DNA of 60,533 nt from Gemmobacter serpentinus (GTDB lineage Bacteria > Pseudomonadota > Alphaproteobacteria > Rhodobacterales > Rhodobacteraceae): the NCBI RefSeq assembly GCF_008973825.1, contig NZ_WCHR01000030.1:1-60533 (forward strand), written 5' to 3'. Positions 54,286-60,533 of this stretch are shown here, piece after piece. The notes under the pieces are model-generated. The model made no database searches. It saw only the letters and a list, made by a program, of their open reading frames with translations, and was not told the DNA's origin. Both the position numbers and the translations under genes were made by a program. Numbering within the stretch: the stretch's first letter is position 1; each line of letters starts with the position of its first letter.

Positions 54286-54438
54286 ACAGGTGAGACTGGC
54301 GGGTGCGCAGCTCGACCTTTCTAGCGCGCCTTTCACCTTACTTAGCCCAACAGAACTTTCCTGCCACCATCAGCTTCCCAAAATCGCACTGCTGCAAACC
54401 TTCGTGTCACGCACTGCAAAAATTCGTGTCGCGCTACA
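54286..54438 (-). repeat. Right phage end with transposase sites R1 and R2
   Basis: The last bases read inward from 54438 (reverse strand) as TGTAGCGCGACACGAAT, the mirror of the left end. Two close copies of the core are present: CTGCAAAAATTCGTGTC at 54414-54430 and CTGCAAACCTTCGTGTC at 54392-54408, 22 bases apart. A weaker third may lie at 54361-54377. Mu right ends likewise have clustered sites. Confidence 0.85.
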
Positions 54439-54443
54439 TACGC
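54439..54443. repeat. Target-site duplication TACGC, right copy
   Basis: Directly follows the phage terminus CTACA and is identical to 28507-28511. It is also the codon text (TAC GC) at which the dioxygenase gene resumes. Confidence 0.93.
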
Positions 54444-54612
54444 CTATATCTTCGACCCCTTCGGCAACCGGAACGAGTTCTCCTCGGGCATGGAGCAATT
54501 CGCCGATGACGCAAAGCCGCTGAGCGTAGACATCGCCCCCCAGCAGCTGGCCGAGGTGATGAGCGGCTGGGGCTACGAGATGGCCGAAACCTTCATGACG
54601 GTCGGATCGTGA
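54444..54612 (+). pseudogene. Extradiol dioxygenase, C-terminal part
   Basis: The frame continues the split dioxygenase with YIFDPFGNRNEFSSG, containing the third iron ligand Glu, and ends MAETFMTVGS. Removing the prophage and one TACGC copy restores an unbroken 915-base gene (27766-28511 plus this part). There is no start codon of its own. Its TGA overlaps the GTG of the next gene, so that gene belonged to the same operon before the insertion. Confidence 0.93.
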
Positions 54613-55073
54613 GCGGGTCGGCATACCTCGCGGCGCAGGATCTGATCCTGCGCTTCTGGGCGGTGATCGACGAGGTGGAGGACACCCCCGGCCCGTCCCT
54701 GTTCATCGAAACGGGCGCATTGGCGATCGAGAGCTTCCGGGCAGAAGGACCCGAGGAGCTGACCCGTTACTTCACCGCCCGCCGGATGCTGTCGGTGGAA
54801 CGCCAGCGCGCCACGCGGCACATCTGCAGCAACCTGCGGCTTCTGCCGGGCGAGGGCACGCGGCTGGCCGCCACGATCACCGTCTTCTCGGGCAGCGGGG
54901 CACGTCCCCTGCCTCTGGGCACCCCCTCGACGCTGGCCGATTTCACCTTCGACTGCGTCGAGACCGCCGAAGGCTGGAAGTTCCGGGAGGTCTGGGGCGC
55001 GGTGGTTTTCGCCGGGGCCGACACGCCGGATCTGAAGAAGGCCGCCGCTGCGGCGAAAGGGGAAGCGGCATGA
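54609..55073 (+). CDS. NTF2/SnoaL-like small protein
   Basis: 154 residues with the NTF2-like pattern of a helical start (AAQDLILRFWAVIDEVED) and a curved sheet (ADFTFDCVETAEGWKFREV). This fold occurs in SnoaL cyclases, ketosteroid isomerases and the small subunits of ring-hydroxylating dioxygenases. No catalytic set could be assigned. The GTG start overlaps the dioxygenase stop. Confidence 0.72.
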   Translation: MSGSAYLAAQDLILRFWAVIDEVEDTPGPSLFIETGALAIESFRAEGPEELTRYFTARRMLSVERQRATRHICSNLRLLPGEGTRLAATITVFSGSGARPLPLGTPSTLADFTFDCVETAEGWKFREVWGAVVFAGADTPDLKKAAAAAKGEAA

Positions 55074-55744
55074 AACAGGTTGCGCTGATCCATGGCTGGG
55101 GCGGCTCCTACGCCGCCACCTGGGAAACGGCGGGCTGGAATGCGGCGCTGCGCGCGGCGGGGTTCGATCCGGTCGGGGTGAACATCGCCGGGCATGGGCC
55201 CGAGGGCGGCTCGCATGATCCGGCGGATTATGGCGATCTGGCCGGAGATCTCGCCCAAAAGCTGCCCAAGGGTCTACATGGTGCCATCGGCTTCTCGCTG
55301 GGCACCAAGCTTCTGTTGGAGCTGGAGGTGCGCAACCCCGGCGCCAATGGGCGCTTGGTGCTGGGCGGGATCGGCGACAACATCTTCGCGCCGGAAACCA
55401 TTGGCCCGGCGCTGGTGCAAGCTCTGCGCGGTGTCTCCGGCGAACAGGCCCCGCAGGTGGCGGCCCTGTTGGCCTATGCCGCGAAAAGCGGGGCGGACAA
55501 CCTGTGCCTCGCCGCCGTGCTGGAGCGGCCCGCCAATCCGGTCCTGCCCGAAGGCCGGCTGATCAAGGCCAAAGCCCCGATTCTGATCTTCAACAGTCGC
55601 GACGACGCCGTGGCGCAACCCGATGCCCGGCTTCGCGCCGCGCTGCCCCACGCCCGACACCAGCTGATCGACGGCCCCGGCCATGTCGGCTTGCCTGCGG
55701 ACCGAACGTTCCGCGATGCCGCCATCGCCTTTCTGACCCACTGA
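55070..55744 (+). CDS. Alpha/beta hydrolase, probable meta-cleavage product hydrolase
   Basis: 224 residues. HGWGG near 8 forms the oxyanion loop, GFSLGT near 75 the nucleophile elbow, and Asp in NSRDD and His in GPGHVG complete a triad. Hydrolases of this fold cut the C-C bond of the product made by extradiol dioxygenases (MhpC/BphD role); that role is inferred from its operon with the split dioxygenase. It is somewhat shorter than MhpC, so it could instead hydrolyse an ester. Start overlaps the previous stop. Confidence 0.75.
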   Translation: MKQVALIHGWGGSYAATWETAGWNAALRAAGFDPVGVNIAGHGPEGGSHDPADYGDLAGDLAQKLPKGLHGAIGFSLGTKLLLELEVRNPGANGRLVLGGIGDNIFAPETIGPALVQALRGVSGEQAPQVAALLAYAAKSGADNLCLAAVLERPANPVLPEGRLIKAKAPILIFNSRDDAVAQPDARLRAALPHARHQLIDGPGHVGLPADRTFRDAAIAFLTH

Positions 55745-55765
55745 CATTCCTAGGGAGGATAATCC

Positions 55766-56938
55766 GTGTTCGACGATACCAACCCAATGATTGACCGCGT
55801 CCGCACCATTCTGCCCAAGATCAGGGCCAATGCCGATAAGGCCGAATCCGACCGCATGGTCCCGAAGGAGAACATCGACCTTCTGAAGTCCACCGGCCTG
55901 CACCGCGCCTTCCAGCCCCGCGCCTATGGCGGGCTGGAAATGCCGGTTCCCGAGTTCGAGAACTGCATCGCGCTGATTGCCAGCGCCTGCGGCTCCACCG
56001 CCTGGGCCTTCTCCCTGCTGGCGGAACATGCCCATCAGATCGCGCTCTATTCCAAGGAGTTGCAGGACGAGATCTGGGCCAAGGATCCCGACACGCTCGC
56101 CTCCTCCTCTATTGCGCCCTATGGCAAGTCGGTCGAGACAGAGGGCGGCGTCCGCTTCTCGGGTGAATTCGGCTGGTCCTCGGGCTGCGATCACGCGACC
56201 TGGGCGATCCTGGGCTTCCTGCGCGACGATGCCACCCATGGCAAGGTCTACAGCTTCGCCATCGTCCCGCGCAGTGACTATGAGATCAAGGACACCTGGT
56301 TCACCCAAGGGATGCGCGGGACGGGATCGAAGACTATCGTCGTCAAGGACGCCTTCGTGCCCAACCACCGGATCGAAAGCGTGCCCGCGCTGATGACGCT
56401 GACCTCGGCGGGCGGGCAACTTTACCCCGACAGCAAGACCTATCACACCCCCTTCATCTATGTCTTCGCCAGCTGCTTCTCTTCAGTCAGCCTGGGGGTC
56501 GCGGAACGGATGATCGCGCTCTACACCGAGCGCACGCAAGGACGAGTCCGCGCCTATACCGGCGCCAAAGTCGGCCAGAGCATCCCTGCCTGCATGCGTC
56601 TGGCCGAAAGCGCCCATCAGGTGGCGGCGGGCCGCGCTTTCCTGGAAAAGACCTGGGAGGACATGCGCGACCATGCCGCCCGCCGGGCCTATCCCGATCC
56701 GCTGAAAATGGCGCATTGGCGGACGAACCAGGCCTATGCGGTGAAGATGTTCGTCGCCGCCGTGGACCGGCTGTTCGAGGCTTCGGGCGGGTCGGCCTGG
56801 TTCGAGGATTCCGAGGCGCAGCGGCTGTTCCGCAACGCCCACATGACCGCAGCCCATGCCTATACCGATTACGACGTCAGCGCCCAGATCCTGGGGCGCG
56901 CACTGATGGGGCTGGAGCCGGACCCCTCCTTGTTCTGA
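55766..56938 (+). CDS. Flavin-dependent aromatic monooxygenase, HsaA-like (acyl-CoA dehydrogenase fold)
   Basis: 390 residues, the size of group D flavoprotein monooxygenases (HsaA, HpaB-like hydroxylases). Features: HRAFQPRAYGGLEMPV near 47, the acyl-CoA-dehydrogenase-type middle DTWFTQGMRGTGSKTIVVKD near 180 and a C-terminal HMTAAHAYTDYD near 365. These enzymes use reduced flavin from a partner reductase to hydroxylate phenols to catechols; a flavin reductase gene follows. It would supply the catechol cleaved by the dioxygenase. TAGGGAGGATAATCC precedes the start. Confidence 0.85.
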   Translation: MFDDTNPMIDRVRTILPKIRANADKAESDRMVPKENIDLLKSTGLHRAFQPRAYGGLEMPVPEFENCIALIASACGSTAWAFSLLAEHAHQIALYSKELQDEIWAKDPDTLASSSIAPYGKSVETEGGVRFSGEFGWSSGCDHATWAILGFLRDDATHGKVYSFAIVPRSDYEIKDTWFTQGMRGTGSKTIVVKDAFVPNHRIESVPALMTLTSAGGQLYPDSKTYHTPFIYVFASCFSSVSLGVAERMIALYTERTQGRVRAYTGAKVGQSIPACMRLAESAHQVAAGRAFLEKTWEDMRDHAARRAYPDPLKMAHWRTNQAYAVKMFVAAVDRLFEASGGSAWFEDSEAQRLFRNAHMTAAHAYTDYDVSAQILGRALMGLEPDPSLF

Positions 56939-57012
56939 TCCAGCCGACGAACCGGCGCGCCCGGCCCCAGGCGGGCGCGCCTCCCCCCCCAAAAAAATAC
57001 CCGAGGTCCGTC

Positions 57013-57534
57013 ATGGCCGATACACATCATCCCGCAGCGGAGGGGTTCGACCCCCGCGCCTTCCGCGCCACGCTTGGCTGCTTTGCCACCGGTGTCACGG
57101 TGATCACGGCGCAAGCGGAGGGACGCCGCGTCGGCGTCACCGCCAACAGCTTCACCTCGCTGTCGCTGGAGCCGCCGCTGATCCTGTGGAGCCTGATCAA
57201 AGCCTCGTCCAGCTATCCGGTCTTCGAAGCGGCCAGCCATTTCGCAGTGAACATCCTGGCACAGGATCAGATGGAGCTGTCAAACCGTTTCGCCCGGCCG
57301 GGCACCGACAAATTCGCCGGGATCACGCTGGAGGAGGGCCATGGCGGCTGCCTGCTGCTGCCCGACACCTGCGCCACCCTGCAATGCGCGCGTGAACAGA
57401 TCCTGGATGGCGGCGACCACTGGATCCTGATCGGGCGGGTGACCGCCTTCGAGAATTCCGAACAGGCCCCGCTGCTCTATCACCGCGGCGCCTATTCCAG
57501 CGCCGGGCCGCATCCGCACCAAGCCCGCAGCTGA
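57013..57534 (+). CDS. Flavin reductase, HsaB/HpaC-like
   Basis: 173 residues. Family text: RATLGCFATGVTVITA near 17, GVTANSFTSLSLEPPLI near 40 and SHFAVNIL near 79, with DHWILIGRV near the end. It reduces FMN or FAD with NAD(P)H for the neighbouring monooxygenase. Start is set at ATG 57013; the upstream frame overlaps the monooxygenase. Confidence 0.92.
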   Translation: MADTHHPAAEGFDPRAFRATLGCFATGVTVITAQAEGRRVGVTANSFTSLSLEPPLILWSLIKASSSYPVFEAASHFAVNILAQDQMELSNRFARPGTDKFAGITLEEGHGGCLLLPDTCATLQCAREQILDGGDHWILIGRVTAFENSEQAPLLYHRGAYSSAGPHPHQARS

Positions 57535-57580
57535 CCCCGCGCAACGACCCGTTTCGACACGTTCAAGGGAGGAGACCTGA

Positions 57581-58465
57581 ATGAAGACCACGAAGAGGAA
57601 GACGATCCCGGCACCGGCCGCCGCCGCGACCGCGCTGCTTCTGATGGCCGGCACCGCGCAGGCCATCGACGTTGGCCCGGCCGATTACACTATCCTGCCC
57701 AGCGGTACGACGCTGGGGATGTTCTACTGGCAGCACATGTCCTCGGACACGCTGTCGATCGGCGGCACTGAGGTTCCCGGATCGTCCTTCAAGGCCGATG
57801 TGGTGATCCTGCGCAGCCTGAACTACTTTCAGATCGGCCAGACGCCCGCCGCCTTCCACATCGTCGCGCCCTATGGCGAGATCGGCAATGCCCGGATCGG
57901 CGGCGCGGACCAGCCGACCCGCAGCGGGATCGGCGATGTGACGGTGGGCCTGACAGCCTGGCCGGTCCAGCCCTCCAATCCCGAGACCGGGACCACGCTG
58001 GGGTTCTCGCTGTTCGCAACGCTGCCCACCGGCGATTTCGCCCCTGGCAGCATCGGCATCGCCGAAGGGACGACGACGATCACCCCTCAGGTCGGGATCA
58101 TCCAGGGCCTAGGCGATGGCTGGTATTTCGACGGCGTCCTAGATGTCGCGATCCAGGCGGACCATGACGAAGGCGGCGTCACCCATGAGCGCGACCCCGC
58201 GTGGCAATTGCAGACCATGCTGCGCAAGCAATGGGGCCCCGAGACCTCGCTGACCATCGGCTATTCCGGCCAGCGCGGCGGTGACCAGATCGTCGGTGGC
58301 GTGAAGACCGGGCTGAAGACCCACCGCGACCAGATCCGGCTGTACGGCACCCATTTCCTGACGCCCACCCTGCAGGTTCAGGGCATGCTGGCCAAGGACC
58401 TCAATGTCGAGGGCGGGTTCAAATATAACAGTGTGGCGCAGATCCGCCTCGTGAAGGTCTTCTGA
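57581..58465 (+). CDS. MetA-type outer-membrane protein (phenol-degradation family)
   Basis: 294 residues. A signal peptide at 1-28 ends GTAQA before IDVGPADY. The mature chain alternates beta strands with many Gly/Thr and ends with an aromatic residue (VKVF), as outer-membrane barrels do. The pattern fits the MetA-pathway transporter family (PF13557), linked to uptake of aromatic substrates such as phenols. GGGAGGAGACCTGA precedes the ATG. Confidence 0.82.
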   Translation: MKTTKRKTIPAPAAAATALLLMAGTAQAIDVGPADYTILPSGTTLGMFYWQHMSSDTLSIGGTEVPGSSFKADVVILRSLNYFQIGQTPAAFHIVAPYGEIGNARIGGADQPTRSGIGDVTVGLTAWPVQPSNPETGTTLGFSLFATLPTGDFAPGSIGIAEGTTTITPQVGIIQGLGDGWYFDGVLDVAIQADHDEGGVTHERDPAWQLQTMLRKQWGPETSLTIGYSGQRGGDQIVGGVKTGLKTHRDQIRLYGTHFLTPTLQVQGMLAKDLNVEGGFKYNSVAQIRLVKVF

Positions 58466-58472
58466 CCCTTTC

Positions 58473-58496
58473 CGGCCCGGAAACCGCTCCGGGCCG
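58473..58496 (+). promoter_or_regulatory. Hairpin between the outer-membrane and BKACE genes
   Basis: CGGCCCGGA - AACCGC - TCCGGGCCG, a perfect 9-bp stem eight bases after the stop. The following TACTTCACTTT is weakly T-rich, so it may be a terminator or a processing site that sets expression of the last two genes. Confidence 0.6.
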
Positions 58497-58524
58497 TACT
58501 TCACTTTAACAAACAGGAAAGCCC

Positions 58525-59457
58525 ATGCCCAGCAGACCGGGAAAGACCATCATCTCCTGCGCCATCACCGGCTCGATCCACACGCCGTCCATGTCGCCAC
58601 ATCTGCCGGTGACGCCCGATCAGATCGCCGAAAGCGCGATCAGTGCCGCAGAGGCCGGGGCGGCGATCCTGCACCTGCATGCCCGCAATCCCGAAACCGG
58701 CGCCCCCAGCCAGGATCCGGCACATTATACGCAGTTCCTGCCCCGCATCGCAGCCGCCACGGATGCCATTGTCAACATTACCACCGGCGGCGGACTTGGC
58801 ATGTCGATGGAGGACCGGATCGCCCCGGCGCTTCAAGCCGCGCCAGAGCTGGCCTCGCTGAACATGGGATCCTTCAACTTCAACATCTCGGGCGCCGAGA
58901 AGGCGCTGTCAAACCCGCAACCCTGGGAGGCCGAATACCTGCGCGGCACCCGCAACCTTATCATGTCGAACACCTTTACCCAGATCGAGACGGTGCTGTC
59001 CCGGCTGTCGACCGCAGGCACGCGGTTCGAGTTCGAATGCTATGACACCGGCCATCTCTATAATCTCGCGCATTTCGCCGATGCCGGGCTGGTGAAGCCG
59101 CCGTTCTTCGTGCAGGCGATTTTCGGCGTCCTGGGCGCTCAGGGCACCGATCCTGAGAACCTGATGCATATGCGCGCCACCGCCGAGCGGCTGTTTGGTG
59201 ACGATCACCTTCTGTCGGTCCTGGGCGCGGGCCGCGCGCAATTCCCGCTGGTGACCATGGGGGCGATACTGGGCGCGCATGTCCGCGTGGGGTTGGAGGA
59301 CAACCTCTATATCGCAAAGGGCCAACTGGCCGAAAGTAACGCCCAGATGGTTGCCAAGATCCGCCGCATCCTTGAGGACCTGGGCCATGAGATCGCCACC
59401 CCGGACGAGGCCCGCGCGATGCTGGGCACCAAGGGCGCAGACCAGGTGTCCTTCTGA
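58525..59457 (+). CDS. BKACE-family beta-keto acid cleavage enzyme
   Basis: 310 residues. Family features: IISCAITGSIHTPSMSP near 10 with a metal-binding His, AILHLHARNPETGAP near 47 with the second metal pair, NITTGGG near 85 and FECYDTGHLYN near 173. BKACE enzymes (Kce type) use zinc and acetyl-CoA to convert a beta-keto acid to acetoacetate and a new CoA ester. In this pathway it could process a ring-cleavage product; the substrate is unknown. Its stop shares the start region of the aldolase gene. Confidence 0.88.
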   Translation: MPSRPGKTIISCAITGSIHTPSMSPHLPVTPDQIAESAISAAEAGAAILHLHARNPETGAPSQDPAHYTQFLPRIAAATDAIVNITTGGGLGMSMEDRIAPALQAAPELASLNMGSFNFNISGAEKALSNPQPWEAEYLRGTRNLIMSNTFTQIETVLSRLSTAGTRFEFECYDTGHLYNLAHFADAGLVKPPFFVQAIFGVLGAQGTDPENLMHMRATAERLFGDDHLLSVLGAGRAQFPLVTMGAILGAHVRVGLEDNLYIAKGQLAESNAQMVAKIRRILEDLGHEIATPDEARAMLGTKGADQVSF

Positions 59458-60218
59458 TGCGGAGCGGATTTCGCGCGCGCCTGGCCGGGGCTGAACCGCT
59501 GCTCGGCACCTTCCTGAAGATCCCCTCGACCCAACCGGCCGAAATCATGGGGTCACTCGGCTTCGACTTCGTGGTGATCGACGAGGAACACGCCCCGCTA
59601 AACCCCGAGACCACCGATGCAATCCTGCTGGCTTGCCGCGCGCATGGGATGGCCGGGCTGGTGCGGGTACGCCATGCAGGTGATGTGTTGCGCGTATTGG
59701 ACAGCGGCGCAGACGGGGTTCTGGTGCCGCATGTGGATAGCGTCCAGGCCGCGCAACAGGCGGTAGCGCTGTCCCGCTATCGCGGTGTGCGGGGCTTTTC
59801 TCCCACGACCAGGGCGGGGGGCTTCGGCGCGTTGAGGGCGGAGGAGCAGATCGCCGCACAGGATGCTCGCGTTGCCGTCATCGCCATGATCGAGGATGCC
59901 TCCGCCCTGCCCCTCATCGATACGATCGTTGCGGTCGAGGGCCTGGACGCGATTTTCATCGGACGCGCCGATCTTGCTGTCAGCATGGGCGAGGCAATAG
60001 CTGAAGGGGGGCTCGACCGGGCCGTCAACCGCATCCAGTCCGCCGCCCACGCTCAAGACCTTCCTGTAATGATCCTCGCCGCAACCCCGGCCGAGATGGA
60101 AGCGTTCCGCCGTCAGGGTGCCACAGCTTTTCTATATGGCTCGGATCAGGGGTTTCTAAGGGCCAACGCCGCCCAGGCCAGAACCGCATTAGCGTCAGGA
60201 CTCGTTCTAGCGTCATAG
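59457..60218 (+). CDS. HpaI/HpcH-type class II aldolase
   Basis: 253 residues. Conserved pieces: LGTFLKIPSTQPAEIMGSLG near 20, FVVIDEEHAPL, LVRVRHAG near 68, GADGVLVPHV, the metal ligands in AMIEDASAL and FIGRADLAVSMG, and YGSDQGFL near the end. Such enzymes split 4-hydroxy-2-oxo acids to pyruvate (or a 2-oxo acid) and an aldehyde. It would finish the pathway after ring cleavage. The start ATG overlaps the preceding TGA. Confidence 0.88.
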   Translation: MRSGFRARLAGAEPLLGTFLKIPSTQPAEIMGSLGFDFVVIDEEHAPLNPETTDAILLACRAHGMAGLVRVRHAGDVLRVLDSGADGVLVPHVDSVQAAQQAVALSRYRGVRGFSPTTRAGGFGALRAEEQIAAQDARVAVIAMIEDASALPLIDTIVAVEGLDAIFIGRADLAVSMGEAIAEGGLDRAVNRIQSAAHAQDLPVMILAATPAEMEAFRRQGATAFLYGSDQGFLRANAAQARTALASGLVLAS

Positions 60219-60533
60219 CGGTGTTGTTGCAAAACCCTGTCTCCCAAGAATTCACATAGCGAATCCATGCGGTTAGACGGGGCGCATAACCCCTCATCGC
60301 CCGCAGCACCGCGTCCCGCCGTTGCATCGGTGTCGTCAGGGCTTTCCCAAAAGATCATTCAAAACCACATTGTCGAGCATGACATCTGCCACAAGGCGCT
60401 TCAGCTTGGCGTTCTCGGTCTCGAGCTGCTGGAGTGTTGTGACCCCCAATGTTCATCCGGCTGAAGCCTGAGTCCCTTGTTGAATTTGGCGCGGTTGTGC
60501 CGACGGAGCAATGGGCGATCTGCGCGGCGTTTC
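60219..60533 (-). mobile_element. IS remnants, including an IS3-type OrfA fragment
   Basis: On the minus strand from about 60433 to 60340 the text reads LQQLETENAKLKRLVADVML and DNVVLNDLLGK, the C-terminal pattern of IS3-family OrfA proteins. A short OrfB-like start (PMQRRDAVLRAMRGY) follows, then similarity ends near 60270. GGTGTTGTTGCAAAACC at 60219 looks like another IS terminus. No intact transposase is present within the window. Confidence 0.6.

Larger units (their letters stand above)
28512..54438. mobile_element. Mu-like transposable prophage, right arm damaged
   Basis: 25.9 kb bounded by TG...CA ends with a 5-bp target duplication. The order is repressor, early regulators, MuA and MuB homologues, DUF3164, GemA, Mor, amidase, small proteins, terminase (gp27/gp28-like), portal (gp29-like), gp30-like head protein, protease/scaffold, major head protein, gp35 to gp37-like, gpG-like, then baseplate V, W and the first codons of J. 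After J comes an IS5-type element, then cargo genes and the right end. Complete Mu-like phages are usually 35-40 kb; tail sheath, tube, tape measure, remaining baseplate and fibres are absent. It is probably unable to form virions but retains transposase, target-selection ATPase and both ends. Confidence 0.95.

Noticed and set aside
54290-54523. Small open frames at the phage right end
   Set aside because: They cross the phage/host junction and overlap the transposase sites and the dioxygenase C-terminal frame.
60025-60327. Minus-strand 100-residue frame at the window end
   Set aside because: Most of it overlaps the aldolase; only its first residues resemble an IS3 OrfB start, so it was folded into the IS remnant.
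1-60533. CRISPR arrays, tRNA or rRNA genes
   Set aside because: No regularly spaced repeats, cloverleaf or rRNA signature was seen on either strand.

Overview
High-GC DNA with alphaproteobacterial codon use. The Mu-like prophage resembles the transposable phages of Rhodobacterales, and gene content fits a Rhodobacteraceae (Paracoccus-like) host; this taxonomic call is inference, since no rRNA or housekeeping gene is present. The window is a patchwork of a secondary-metabolite cluster, IS debris, an aromatic-catabolism cluster and a prophage that has split the catabolic cluster.

Region 1 (1-21696): a tightly coupled operon, all on +, for a non-ribosomal peptide/polyketide product. It holds three megasynthase genes (A-T-C-A-T, cut by the window edge; TubC-C-A-T-TE carrying an in-frame amber stop; A-T-C-A-T-KS-KR-T-TE without an AT domain), then a SAM methyltransferase, an EntD-type phosphopantetheinyl transferase, a cyclic-peptide-type ABC exporter, a type II thioesterase and an MbtH-like protein, closed by a terminator hairpin. 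Adenylation pocket residues read by eye suggest Thr, Ser, an unassigned residue, a Val-like residue and Asn.

Region 2 (21700-24200): IS graveyard with an IS5-type fragment and a decayed ISL3-type transposase. Region 3 (24219-28511 and 54439-60218): an aromatic-degradation gene set with an IclR regulator, flavodoxin-fold quinone reductase, cupin protein, TetR regulator, extradiol ring-cleavage dioxygenase, NTF2-like protein, alpha/beta hydrolase, HsaA-like flavin monooxygenase with its flavin reductase, MetA-type outer-membrane protein, BKACE-family lyase and HpaI-type aldolase. Two TTCC-N7-GGAA palindromes sit in its promoter regions. An IS3-type remnant follows at the right edge.

Region 4 (28512-54438): a Mu-like prophage with TG...CA ends, a 5-bp target duplication (TACGC), inverted transposase-binding repeats, a CI/LexA-type repressor with operators, MuA and MuB homologues, an early regulatory block, a Mor-like activator, amidase, terminase, portal, head and first tail/baseplate genes. 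It is inserted inside the extradiol dioxygenase gene, separating the predicted metal-ligand glutamate from the two histidines. The right arm is broken: an IS5-type element sits in baseplate gene J, and tail sheath, tube, tape-measure and fibre genes are missing. Beyond the IS lie a HEPN-like gene fragment and a lower-GC CoiA-like nuclease gene, apparent cargo next to the right end. The element is therefore probably a defective phage that still keeps its transposition genes and both ends.
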